A stretch of 38,544 nt of DNA from UBA8337 sp965662725 (GTDB taxonomy: Bacteria; Pseudomonadota; Alphaproteobacteria; RS24): positions 1 to 38,544 of the forward strand of contig CBFIIT010000011.1 of NCBI GenBank assembly GCA_965662725.1, written 5' to 3'. The notes under the pieces were generated by a model. That model saw nothing but the letters and a program-made list of their open reading frames with translations, was not told the DNA's origin and made no database searches. A program made the position numbers and the translations under genes. Positions 1 to 7,646 of this stretch are shown in pieces. The stretch's first letter is position 1. Every line of letters begins with the position of its first letter.

Positions 1-41
1 TAGAAAACCCCTGTTAAAGCTGCAATTTTCATTGCGTATGT

Positions 42-78
42 GGCTTAACGTTTCTTCGGGAGCGTTAGGCCTTTTTTT
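42..78 (+). terminator. Rho-independent terminator of a gene beyond the left edge
   Basis: A 13-bp stem (42-54 with 59-71, a few G-U pairs) closes on a TTCG tetraloop at 55-58 and is followed by seven T at 72-78. It points rightwards, so it should end a plus-strand gene lying mostly outside the window. The first three bases, TAG, could be that gene's stop codon, but no coding sequence can be shown. Confidence 0.85.
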
Positions 79-331
79 ATGCAAATTGTTGAAAATCCGT
101 TCACTCCACTCATTCGTTTTGAGTCGGGGTGACGACGAAATAAGGCTCACGCTCAATACGTCGTGGCCGTTCTTTGACCGGTTTTTCTAACGCCCCGACA
201 CCTGCGAAAGCAGGTGTCGTTTGCCTTTGTGGTTTGAGCCTAAGTCGGGGTGTTGGCTGAATAAATAAGCTCTTCAGAGTGAATAGGCCAATGAACGAGC
301 AAATAACTAGAAACGCCCCGATGCCAAAGCA
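79..331. other. Non-coding intergenic region with nested palindromes
   Basis: No convincing gene is visible. The sequence holds two copies of GTCGGGGTG (123-131 and 244-252), each matched by an inverted partner CGCCCCGA about 68-70 bp further on (191-199 and 313-320). This gives two roughly 77-bp units that could each fold on themselves. Unit one also contains ACGACG/CGTCGT arms near 132-137 and 160-165. Outside these anchors the two units share little sequence. The region separates the terminator at 42-78 from the convergent end of the CobW gene at 332. It may be a repeat element or a structured RNA region; nothing shows which. Confidence 0.5.
196..219. repeat. Perfect 10-bp hairpin with GAAA loop
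   Basis: CGACACCTGC (196-205) and GCAGGTGTCG (210-219) are exact inverted repeats around GAAA. Short GC-rich hairpins with this CTGCGAAAGCAG core are common intergenic repeats in alphaproteobacterial genomes (family knowledge). There is no clean T-run on either strand, so it is a poor intrinsic terminator, although it could protect the 3' end of the minus-strand CobW transcript. Confidence 0.6.
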
Positions 332-1225
332 TTAAACTCCAAGCTGCTTTTCAACCTCTGCCCAATCGACCTTACCTTTTTCAGCAATGAACACCAATTC
401 GGGGGTGCGCGTGTCGGCCTCGACAAGAGTGTGGCGGTTGCCGACCAATTGCAGACGATGCGTGCCGGTATGGCCTTTGGCGCGGGCAAGTGGCAGCGCT
501 GTTAGTAGCGCTTCCAGCTTTTCAATATCCAGCGGCGTGTCGGCGGTAAAAGCAAAACTATCGAACAGGCTATCGGCAAAAAGCGGTGCATCAGCCGCCA
601 TATCAGGAAGGGCAGAGGGCGCGCCGGACAGCATATCGGCCAATACCGCTTCATCAGGTGCCGCGATGGGCGCATCGGTTAATTGACTGATAAGCGCGCG
701 CGCGGCTGCCCCATTATCAGCGGTTAAATCGGTTTTCGTCAGCAGGCAATAATCAGCCTGTGCGATTTGCCGCTGCACCAATTTGCCGGTGAATTTATCA
801 TTGCGCTTGGTGGCGATGGTTTCGCCATCAATGGCCACGTAAATGCCCGATAATTGTAACCCGCTTACACCGTAACCGAGATAGGCCAGCCGCACCGGTT
901 CGCCCGCACCGCTGGCTTCGACCAGCACATGTTCGGGCGGCGTGTCCATCTGGGCAAGCTCTTGTAATTGTTTCAGCGCGTCATCTTGCAACTGACAACA
1001 CGCGCAGCCATTGGCCAACGAAATGGTGTCGCCATTATGCTCGGCAATCAAACCGGCATCGATATTCACCGCGCCGAAATCATTAACCAGCACAGTCAGG
1101 CGTTTGCCCCCGCGAAGAGAGGTGTTGCCGGTCAGCAGGCGATTGATGAGCGTGGTTTTGCCGGCGCCGAGATAGCCGCCCAAAATGGTCAAAGGAAGAT
1201 TGCGCGATGTGTCGGTTTCGGTCAT
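332..1225 (-). CDS. CobW/COG0523-family GTPase, probable metallochaperone
   Basis: The protein has 297 residues. A P-loop GGYLGAGKTT lies at residues 16-25, the family's GCxCC metal-binding motif has Cys at 74, 76 and 77, a TKTD motif near residue 165 takes the place of NKxD, and a CobW C-terminal domain ends the protein. COG0523 GTPases deliver Zn, Co or other metals to client enzymes using GTP; the metal here is not predictable. The ATG overlaps the TGA of the upstream amidohydrolase gene (ATGA), so the two are translationally coupled. This makes the amidohydrolase a plausible client (inference). No B12-synthesis genes lie nearby, so a role in cobaltochelation is unlikely. Family assignment is firm; the function is open. 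Confidence 0.9.
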   Translation of the reverse strand: MTETDTSRNLPLTILGGYLGAGKTTLINRLLTGNTSLRGGKRLTVLVNDFGAVNIDAGLIAEHNGDTISLANGCACCQLQDDALKQLQELAQMDTPPEHVLVEASGAGEPVRLAYLGYGVSGLQLSGIYVAIDGETIATKRNDKFTGKLVQRQIAQADYCLLTKTDLTADNGAAARALISQLTDAPIAAPDEAVLADMLSGAPSALPDMAADAPLFADSLFDSFAFTADTPLDIEKLEALLTALPLARAKGHTGTHRLQLVGNRHTLVEADTRTPELVFIAEKGKVDWAEVEKQLGV

Positions 1226-2862
1226 TTGTCAATTTTATGAGGGGTTCCGCCAAACACAGTGCCCCAAATCTCAATATCTTTAAGTCCCGCCGCGCCGACC
1301 TCAAACGGGTCTTGCTCCAATACGGTAAAGTCAGCGCGCTTACCGGCGCGCAATGTGCCGACCTCGTGCTCCAGTCCCAGCACATAAGCGGCATCAATGG
1401 TGATGGCGCGCAAAGCATCTTCCAGTGGCACAATCTCATGCGGGCCGACAATTTCACCGGCTTCGTTTTCACGCGTCGCCGCCACCCAAGCTGAGTTAAG
1501 CGGCAGGGCCGGCGCCATGGTGTAATCGGAATGCAGCGCGAAGGGAATATCATTGCGTTTCAATGTGCCGAGCCGCGCCATATTATGCGCCCGCTCTGTG
1601 CCGATACCGTCTTGCGCATAAATCGCGCTTAGCTCGTGCAGATAATAGACATTGACCGAAGCAATCGCGCCCAAATCTTTCATCCGGCGCACTTGTTCAG
1701 GCGTCGACAGGCCGAAATGCTCAATCGTCCAGCGATGGTTAAAGCGCGGCTTTTCATTCTGTAAGTTTTCCAGCGTATCCAGCGCCAGTTCCAGCCCCAT
1801 ATCGCCGGTGCAATGCACATGCACTTTATAGCCCTTATGCCAAAACAGCCTCGCTGCTTCTTCAAACCTTTCCGGCACCATTAGCCATTCGCCTTCATGC
1901 CCATCCAGATAGCCCGGCTCGCCGACCATCATTAGTTGCGAGAAGAATGCGCCATCGGTGAACAGTTTGGCGTGGTCGGTAAAGAACAGGTTTTCAGTAT
2001 TCAGTTTTGGATAATCCTCAACATCGGCCAGCACACGGCTGAAATCACCATCATGCGCCAAAGCCAGCACATTCGGCGTGTAATGCACACGAAACGGCGT
2101 CGTTTCAGCGGCAAACACATTTTGTGCCGCCTGCCATTCCAAATCGAAATTGAAAATACCGATACCCATATCACCGACCGTGGTATGGCCGCCAAAATGC
2201 GTCACTTGTTTAAGGCGCTGCATGCCCAGGCCAAACACTTCCGGCGACATGATGATCGGGTTCAGCGCGTTAATCGCAATGCGCAGGCCGTTTTCATAAA
2301 ACACTCCGCCATCCAAATCGACTTGCGGATGGCCGCCAACCTCATTGGTGTTCAAGTCAAAATGCTCAATCGCCGCGCTGTTCATAATCACTTCATGGAA
2401 AGAGCGATGCCAGACAATCACCGGCCGGTCAGGGCAGGCGGCGTCCAGCTCTTTGCGGGTCACATTGCCGTGCCAATTACGGTGATACCCCCAAGTAAAA
2501 AACGGTTTCTCCTCGCCATTATCGGCCAGTTCTCTCAGTCGCTTCAAATAATCATCATGGGTTTTTGTTGCCGGCACTTTTTCCCATGGCAAATCCCACT
2601 CCAGTGCGGTGATGAATTGCATCGGTAAAATCACCGCCGCCATGGACGGGTGCAAATGCGGGTCAATAAAACCCGGCATGATAATTTTATCGGCAAATTG
2701 ATCGTCAAATTTATGCGGGTGGCGGTTGAGCCATGGTTTTAAACTCTGCGGCGTGCCGACTTCCAAAATTTGTCCATCACGAACGGCAATCGCCGTGCCG
2801 TGCGGATGCGATGGCTCCATTGTGTGAATGGCTTTCGCCGTAAATACCGTAATCTCGGACAT
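1222..2862 (-). CDS. Amidohydrolase family protein (YtcJ-like, amidohydrolase 3)
   Basis: The protein has 546 residues. A beta-sandwich N-terminus leads into the metal-binding motif GFIDPHLHPS (His69 and His71). Further family features are VHCTGD, TIEHFG and HSDYTMAP towards the C-terminus, followed by a closing segment GTLRAGKRADFTVLEQD typical of metal-dependent amidohydrolases of the YtcJ type (COG1574). These hydrolyse C-N bonds of amides or related compounds, but the substrate cannot be read from the sequence. The ATG at 2862 is chosen because GGGGGGA lies just upstream; a start 15 codons earlier has no such site. There is no signal peptide, so it is probably cytoplasmic. It overlaps the CobW gene by 4 bp and is divergent from the MAPEG gene. 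Confidence 0.9.
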   Translation of the reverse strand: MSEITVFTAKAIHTMEPSHPHGTAIAVRDGQILEVGTPQSLKPWLNRHPHKFDDQFADKIIMPGFIDPHLHPSMAAVILPMQFITALEWDLPWEKVPATKTHDDYLKRLRELADNGEEKPFFTWGYHRNWHGNVTRKELDAACPDRPVIVWHRSFHEVIMNSAAIEHFDLNTNEVGGHPQVDLDGGVFYENGLRIAINALNPIIMSPEVFGLGMQRLKQVTHFGGHTTVGDMGIGIFNFDLEWQAAQNVFAAETTPFRVHYTPNVLALAHDGDFSRVLADVEDYPKLNTENLFFTDHAKLFTDGAFFSQLMMVGEPGYLDGHEGEWLMVPERFEEAARLFWHKGYKVHVHCTGDMGLELALDTLENLQNEKPRFNHRWTIEHFGLSTPEQVRRMKDLGAIASVNVYYLHELSAIYAQDGIGTERAHNMARLGTLKRNDIPFALHSDYTMAPALPLNSAWVAATRENEAGEIVGPHEIVPLEDALRAITIDAAYVLGLEHEVGTLRAGKRADFTVLEQDPFEVGAAGLKDIEIWGTVFGGTPHKIDK

Positions 2863-2876
2863 GAATTCCCCCCAAA

Positions 2877-2914
2877 AAGCTTGCACCAGTGTAGCAAAAC
2901 ACGGCAAGCTTGCA
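2877..2914. promoter_or_regulatory. Repeated AAGCTTGCA boxes in a divergent promoter region
   Basis: AAGCTTGCA occurs at 2877-2885 and 2906-2914. AAGCTTGC (2877-2884) also forms an 8-bp inverted repeat with GCAAGCTT (2904-2911), with GTGT/ACAC arms between them. The pair sits in the 84-bp gap between the divergent amidohydrolase and MAPEG genes, where an operator would be expected. No regulator for it is encoded nearby, so the role is a guess. Confidence 0.3.
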
Positions 2915-2946
2915 GCATGTAATCAACGCTTTCTTGGGAGGGAAAA

Positions 2947-3366
2947 ATGGAAGCTTCAGCTATTTTACAACCTGTTGTTGCGCTGGGTCTTTGGACAGCC
3001 GTGATTATGGTGTGGATGTATGCAACCCGCATTCCGGCTATCGGTAATGCCAATATTCCGGACGATGAAATGGGCCATCCGGCCGGTATGCAAATGCTGC
3101 CATCGGAAGTGCGCCGCATTGCCGATAATTACAATCACTTGTTCGAGCAACCGACGGTTTTCTATGCCATTGCTCTAACCATTGCGGTTGCCGGTCATGT
3201 CGATGCTTGGGCGGTCAATCTGGCTTGGGCATTTGTCGCGCTTCGTGTGGTGCATTCGCTGGTGCAGGCCACGGTCAATATAGTGCTGCTGCGCTTTGGC
3301 ATTTTTGTCATTAGCTGGCTGGTGCTGATTGCGATGATGGTGCGCGAAGCATTGGTCATTTTTTAG
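2947..3366 (+). CDS. MAPEG family membrane protein
   Basis: The protein has 139 residues with about four hydrophobic segments (roughly 8-27, 68-85, 88-105 and 115-135). The family pattern is clear: a polar loop after helix 1, then EVRRIADNYNHLFEQPTVFY, matching the MAPEG core in which an arginine- and asparagine-rich stretch precedes E-Q-P-x-x-F-Y. MAPEG proteins include microsomal glutathione transferases and eicosanoid enzymes; bacterial members are inner-membrane proteins of mostly unknown substrate. GGGAGGG at 2936-2942 is a strong ribosome binding site for the ATG at 2947. The gene is monocistronic: a terminator follows at 3455. Confidence 0.85.
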   Translation: MEASAILQPVVALGLWTAVIMVWMYATRIPAIGNANIPDDEMGHPAGMQMLPSEVRRIADNYNHLFEQPTVFYAIALTIAVAGHVDAWAVNLAWAFVALRVVHSLVQATVNIVLLRFGIFVISWLVLIAMMVREALVIF

Positions 3367-3454
3367 GCCAAAACACAAGTTAAGTGACGGTGACATCACA
3401 CGGATGACTTTCTCAGCTAAATACGCATTTTAAGCATTGGCTGAATTGTTTTTG

Positions 3455-3485
3455 AAAGGGCGGTCTTCGGGCCGCCCTTTTTTCT
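3455..3485 (+). terminator. Rho-independent terminator after the MAPEG gene
   Basis: AAAGGGCGGTC (3455-3465) pairs with GGCCGCCCTTT (3470-3480, allowing one G-U) around a TTCG tetraloop at 3466-3469, and the T-run continues to 3483. It has the same UUCG-loop design as the terminator at 42-78. It separates the MAPEG gene from ettA. Confidence 0.9.
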
Positions 3486-3561
3486 TGTCACCTGCCGGTC
3501 AATGCAGCTTGCCAGCCGGCCCCGAAAGCGCATAAAACAAAGGCAAGTTAAGAGGATAGAA

Positions 3562-5217
3562 ATGGCTTCATATCAATATGTTTACGTAATGGACAAACTT
3601 TCAAAAACCTATGCCGGTGGCAAGCAGGTTTTGAAAGAGGTTCGCCTGTCATTTTTCCCGGGTGCCAAAATCGGCATTGTCGGTGTCAATGGTGCCGGTA
3701 AATCGACGCTTTTGAAAATCATGGCCGGTATTGATAAGGAATATCAGGGCGAGGCTTGGGCCGCCGAGGGAGCGAAAGTCGGCTATCTTGAGCAGGAGCC
3801 ACAACTCAATCCGGAAAAAGATGTATTCGGTAATGTGATGGAAGGCGTGGCTGAAAAGCAGGCGCTTTTGGAACGTTATAATGAGCTGGCGATGAATTAT
3901 TCCGACGAAACGGCGGAAGAAATGGCGTCACTGCAAGACCAGATTGACTCGCAAAACCTATGGGATTTGGACGCGCAAGTAGAGCAGGCCATGGATGCAT
4001 TGCGCTGTCCGCCCGGCGACAGTTCGGTAGAGCATTTATCGGGTGGTGAAAAACGCCGTGTGGCTTTGTGTAAACTTTTATTGGAAAAACCGGACCTGCT
4101 ACTGCTTGATGAACCGACCAACCATCTCGATGCCGAGACAGTTGCATGGCTGCAGCATCATTTGGCGGATTTTGCCGGCACGGTAGTTTTGGTCACGCAC
4201 GATCGCTATTTCCTCGACCAGATTACCGGTTGGATACTCGAACTCGATCGCGGCCAAGGTATTCCTTATGAAGGCAATTACTCGAATTGGCTGGAGCAAA
4301 AGCAAAAACGCTTGGAACAAGAAGCGCGTGAAGATGACAGCAAGAGCAAAACTCTGGCCCGCGAATTGGACTGGATTCGCCAATCGCCAAAAGCGCGCCA
4401 GGCCAAGTCGAAAGCGCGTATTAATGCTTATGAAGAAATGCTGGAAAGCCAAGGCCGCGAAGATGTGGGCCGTGCGCAAATCACCATCCCGTCCGGCCCG
4501 CGATTGGGCGGCATTGTGTTGGAAGCTGAAAATCTCAGCAAAGGTTTTGAAGATAAACTGCTGATTGACAATCTTTCGTTTAAATTGCCGCCCGGCGGCA
4601 TTGTCGGTGTTATCGGCCCGAACGGTGCGGGTAAAACAACTTTGTTCAAAATGCTGACCGGCAGCGAGCAGCCTGATGATGGCGCGTTGCGCGTCGGTGA
4701 CACGGCGGTGATGGGCTATGTTGATCAAAGCCGCGATAGCTTGGCGGACGATAAAAATGTCTGGGAAGAAATTTCCGGCGGTAATGATATTCTCGAGCTT
4801 GGCAATCGCGAGATGAATTCGCGCGCTTATGTCAGTGCGTTTAATTTCCGTGGTGGCGACCAACAAAAGAAAGTCGGCCTGTTGTCAGGTGGTGAACGCA
4901 ATCGGGTGCATTTGGCGAAAATGCTTAAATCCGGCTCCAATCTATTGCTGCTCGATGAGCCGACCAATGACCTTGATGTTGAAACACTTCGCGCCTTGGA
5001 AGAGGGTTTGGAAGAGTTTGCCGGATGCGCCGTTATCATCTCTCACGATCGTTGGTTTCTCGACCGTATCGCGACGCATATTCTGGCCTTTGAAGGCAAT
5101 AGTCATGTCGAATGGTTTGAAGGCAATTACGCCGATTATGAAGAAGACCGCAAACAGCGCCTTGGTGCCGATGCGGAAGTGCCGAAGCGGATTAAATATA
5201 AGCAGTTCAGCCGCTAG
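3562..5217 (+). CDS. ettA: Energy-dependent translational throttle protein EttA (ABC-F ATPase)
   Basis: The protein has 551 residues, close to the usual ~555. It carries two ABC cassettes and no membrane segment: Walker A GVNGAGKST at 41-49, LSGGE at 159-163, DEPTNHLD soon after, the P-site tRNA interaction linker (about 240-300, rich in Lys, Arg and Glu), Walker A GPNGAGKTT from 352, LSGGE from 441 and DEPTNDLD near 467. EttA binds the ribosomal E site and gates the first elongation steps according to the ATP/ADP ratio (known for the family). AGAGGA at 3551-3556 fixes the ATG at 3562 rather than one 20 codons upstream. It is a single gene, convergent with mlaC. Confidence 0.93.
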   Translation: MASYQYVYVMDKLSKTYAGGKQVLKEVRLSFFPGAKIGIVGVNGAGKSTLLKIMAGIDKEYQGEAWAAEGAKVGYLEQEPQLNPEKDVFGNVMEGVAEKQALLERYNELAMNYSDETAEEMASLQDQIDSQNLWDLDAQVEQAMDALRCPPGDSSVEHLSGGEKRRVALCKLLLEKPDLLLLDEPTNHLDAETVAWLQHHLADFAGTVVLVTHDRYFLDQITGWILELDRGQGIPYEGNYSNWLEQKQKRLEQEAREDDSKSKTLARELDWIRQSPKARQAKSKARINAYEEMLESQGREDVGRAQITIPSGPRLGGIVLEAENLSKGFEDKLLIDNLSFKLPPGGIVGVIGPNGAGKTTLFKMLTGSEQPDDGALRVGDTAVMGYVDQSRDSLADDKNVWEEISGGNDILELGNREMNSRAYVSAFNFRGGDQQKKVGLLSGGERNRVHLAKMLKSGSNLLLLDEPTNDLDVETLRALEEGLEEFAGCAVIISHDRWFLDRIATHILAFEGNSHVEWFEGNYADYEEDRKQRLGADAEVPKRIKYKQFSR

Positions 5218-5225
5218 TTAAGCGC

Positions 5226-5840
5226 CTACTCGTCGCCGGTTTCGACCTGCTTACGCAAATGGCTGAGCAACGCGTTGATATCGCCTTTGTTGTTTTTCAG
5301 CACTGAGGCGAAGCTATCGCGTTGTTCTTGCGCCATCCATACGCCAAGCACACGCACGTCAAACAGAGAGAAACTGCCGTCTTTTTCGCGCACCAGCCAC
5401 CAATCAATACTTATCGGCTCGCGGCCATTGGCAAACTCAATGCGGCTGGCAATCACGAAATTGCGTTTCTTCGCTTGCCCCTTGCCGATCATAACTTTTT
5501 CATTTGAATATTCGCCCAGCCGATTGGCATAGACTTTGATAATCAAATCATTCAGCAGGGTCTGAAAGCTGGCGAAGTCATCTTTCGATATTTTGCGCAC
5601 AAACTGCCCAAGCGTGAAACGGGCAATGCGGCGCATATTGGCGCGCTCATCAAGAATTTTCCGAAAACCTGCTTCGCGGGCGGCGCTGCTCTCAGAGGTG
5701 GTCAGCACCATAATCGCTTCATCAGCCAGTTCGGTAACAAAGCTTCGCGCCAATTCAATATCAGCTTCGGTCGGCTGGTTTGCATAAGCGGCGAAAGGGG
5801 CTGCGATGAAAAGCGTAAGAGCTAAAACGAATGCGCGCAT
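5226..5840 (-). CDS. mlaC: MlaC/Ttg2D family periplasmic phospholipid-binding protein
   Basis: The precursor has 204 residues and a signal peptide of about 20 (MRAFVLALTLFIAAPFAAYA). The mature part matches the MlaC/toluene-tolerance Ttg2 family: conserved F-x-x-L-L-x-D-L-I-x-x-x-Y-A-x-x-L-x-x-Y, then VIASRIEFANGREPISIDWWL and a C-terminal FASVLKNNKGDINALLSHLR. MlaC shuttles phospholipids between outer-membrane MlaA and the inner-membrane MlaFEDB complex. GGAGACGC just upstream supports the start. It follows mlaA by 10 nt, and this lipoprotein-carrier pair makes the assignment solid. The ABC components are not in this window. Confidence 0.88.
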   Translation of the reverse strand: MRAFVLALTLFIAAPFAAYANQPTEADIELARSFVTELADEAIMVLTTSESSAAREAGFRKILDERANMRRIARFTLGQFVRKISKDDFASFQTLLNDLIIKVYANRLGEYSNEKVMIGKGQAKKRNFVIASRIEFANGREPISIDWWLVREKDGSFSLFDVRVLGVWMAQEQRDSFASVLKNNKGDINALLSHLRKQVETGDE

Positions 5841-5850
5841 TTTGCGTCTC

Positions 5851-6585
5851 CTAAAAATCGTCCATATCGTCAAACTCGTCCAAATCCGGCAAATCGTCAA
5901 TATCCGTTACACCATTGGCAATTTCGCTGGCGCGGTTTTGTTGATACAGGCTGCGCACCGTAGCGTAAAAATCAACCGAAGAGCGTTCAATCTCATCCAG
6001 CGTGGTAAGGGCATCGGCGCGGTAATCAATGCCGTCAACCGCATAGCGGCCGATCGCATTTTCCAAGTGCCAATCCTCTTGATGGGTCATCGGGTCAAAT
6101 GCCCAGTCAATTATCCAACCGGAAAATTCGCGCGGGCTGGATGGGCCGTAAATCGGCGTAAACAAATACGGCCCTTCCGGCAGTCCCCAAACCGCCATTG
6201 TTTGGCCGAAATCTTCATAATGTTTTTCAAAGCCTAAATGCTTGGCCGGGTCAAACAGACCGAAAATGCCGACCGTGCTGTTAATGCCGAAGCGCAGCGC
6301 GGTGGTGCTGGCGCGCTTGCCTTCCAGCTGAAACACATCATTGGCCAGCGTTACCGGCGATGCCAAATTGTCGAGAAAATTGCGCACTGAGCGGCGCACA
6401 GGCGAGGGGATATAGCGATAGCCGCGTGCCACCGGTTTGATGATGTAATTATCCAGTTCAACATTCACCTTGAACATGAAGCGATTGCTGCGCTCCAGCG
6501 GATCTCTATTCACCATTTCGCCGGTTCCGGCGCAGGCAGATAATGTTACGGCAAGTGTGGCGGTCAGCAGGAGGCGTCGCAGCAT
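5851..6585 (-). CDS. mlaA: MlaA/VacJ family lipoprotein
   Basis: The precursor has 244 residues and a lipoprotein signal peptide: positive MLRR, a hydrophobic core and lipobox LSAC with Cys18 as the acylated residue. The VacJ domain follows, with family signatures DPLERSNRFMF, NFLDNLASPVTLANDVFQ, STVGIFGLFDPA, EDFGQTMAVWG and GPYLFTPIYGPSSPRE. MlaA sits in the outer membrane and removes misplaced phospholipids from the outer leaflet, passing them to MlaC. GAGGA upstream supports the ATG at 6585 over an in-frame start 54 codons earlier. An unusual tail ends the protein: 10 of the last 17 residues are Asp or Glu. Confidence 0.92.
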   Translation of the reverse strand: MLRRLLLTATLAVTLSACAGTGEMVNRDPLERSNRFMFKVNVELDNYIIKPVARGYRYIPSPVRRSVRNFLDNLASPVTLANDVFQLEGKRASTTALRFGINSTVGIFGLFDPAKHLGFEKHYEDFGQTMAVWGLPEGPYLFTPIYGPSSPREFSGWIIDWAFDPMTHQEDWHLENAIGRYAVDGIDYRADALTTLDEIERSSVDFYATVRSLYQQNRASEIANGVTDIDDLPDLDEFDDMDDF

Positions 6586-6666
6586 GATGTTTTCCTCTTT
6601 GCGCGCCAATTTAGGCTTATTTGCGGGCTTGTCAAAGCGGTGTTTCAGCCATTTAGCCCAATATCC

Positions 6667-6701
6667 TTGACATATAAAGATATCTTTATATAACTGGCTA
6701 C
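6667..6701 (+). promoter_or_regulatory. Promoter with overlapping 20-bp palindromic operator; probable leaderless start
   Basis: TTGACA at 6667-6672 is a perfect -35 box. TATAAC at 6689-6694 is a good -10 box with 16-bp spacing. A perfect palindrome, ATATAAAGATATCTTTATAT, fills the spacer at 6672-6691, so a bound repressor would block RNA polymerase. Transcription should begin about 7 nt after the -10 box, at or next to the ATG at 6702, and there is no ribosome binding site. Autoregulation by the ArsR-type gene product that follows is the natural reading. I recall that predicted sites of the methionine-cycle regulator SahR have an ATAAAGATATCTTTAT-like core. Confidence 0.75.
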
Positions 6702-7646
6702 ATGGACCGCTTACTATCCACGTTACGCGCCGCCGGCGAACCGACACGGCTTCGCATCCTTGCCATTCTGGCTTTGGGTGAATTGACCGTGTCCGAACTG
6801 ACGCAAGTTCTGCTGCAAAGCCAACCGCGCATTTCGCGGCATTTGAAATTACTGGCTGATGCCGGTCTGGTGATGCGTTATCCGGAGGGAAGTTGGGTGT
6901 TTTACCGCCTGCATGAGCAGGCTGATATAAGCGCTCTTTTGGCCGAGATTATTGCCAGCTTGCCGCAAGATGACCATGATTTACAACGCGACCGCGAGCG
7001 ATTGGCCGAAGTGCGGGCTGAACGCGCGGCGCGGGCGCAATCTTATTTTGCCGCCAATGCCGCGCAATGGGATGAATTACGCGCGCATCATATTCCCGAA
7101 ACCGAGATTGAGCAGCGCATGAGTGGGCTGATTGGTGGGCGCGATATTGATTTGCTGGTCGACTTGGGCACCGGCACCGGCCGCATGCTCGAAATTTTCG
7201 GGCCGCGTTGCACGCGCGCTGTCGGCTTTGATGTCAGTCCTGATATGTTGACTATTGCGCGCGCCAAGCTGGATGAACATGGTGGTGAAAATTGTCAGGT
7301 GCGGCAGGGCGATTGCGCCAATGTGCCATTGGAAGACAATGTTGCCGATATCGTTATCTTGCATCAAGTGCTGCATTTTCTTGATGATCCGCAGCGCGCA
7401 ATAAATGAAGCAGCGCGCATTACCCGCCCGGGCGGGACGATATTAGTGGCTGATTTCGGGCCGCATGATATGGAAGTTTTGCGCGACGAGCACGCGCATC
7501 GTCGCCTCGGTTTCGCCGATGAAGAAATGCACAATATGGTTCAATCAGCGGGCCTTCGCCTCATTGCTGCCGATATGCTGGCGGCCAAAAACACGCAATT
7601 ATCTGTCGCCATGTGGCAGGCCGAAAAAACAGAAAGAAACGCATAA
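6702..7646 (+). CDS. ArsR-family regulator fused to a SAM-dependent methyltransferase (SahR-like)
   Basis: The protein has 314 residues. Residues 1-90 form a winged helix-turn-helix of ArsR type (PTRLRILAIL, then SELTQVLLQSQPRISRHLKL and GSWVFYRL). Residues about 110-305 form a class I methyltransferase fold with motif I DLGTGTGRML at 154-163, GFDVSPDM, and HQVLHFLDDP. No metal-binding Cys cluster of the ArsR type is present, so a metal sensor is unlikely. The gene heads metF-metH and overlaps metF by 1 bp (TAATG). By position and domain make-up it should be the regulator of the methionine cycle, probably sensing SAM or SAH through the methyltransferase domain (inference, SahR-like). Start at 6702 has no ribosome binding site; see the promoter entry. 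Confidence 0.88.
   Translation: MDRLLSTLRAAGEPTRLRILAILALGELTVSELTQVLLQSQPRISRHLKLLADAGLVMRYPEGSWVFYRLHEQADISALLAEIIASLPQDDHDLQRDRERLAEVRAERAARAQSYFAANAAQWDELRAHHIPETEIEQRMSGLIGGRDIDLLVDLGTGTGRMLEIFGPRCTRAVGFDVSPDMLTIARAKLDEHGGENCQVRQGDCANVPLEDNVADIVILHQVLHFLDDPQRAINEAARITRPGGTILVADFGPHDMEVLRDEHAHRRLGFADEEMHNMVQSAGLRLIAADMLAAKNTQLSVAMWQAEKTERNA

Noticed and set aside
1..32. Possible minus-strand gene start (MKIAALTGVF) at the left edge
   Set aside because: Only 10 codons are visible, there is no ribosome binding site, and a rightward terminator immediately follows on the other strand. It cannot be supported.
4099..4866. 255-codon minus-strand open frame inside ettA
   Set aside because: It mirrors conserved ABC-F coding sequence and has no ribosome binding site or recognisable domain.
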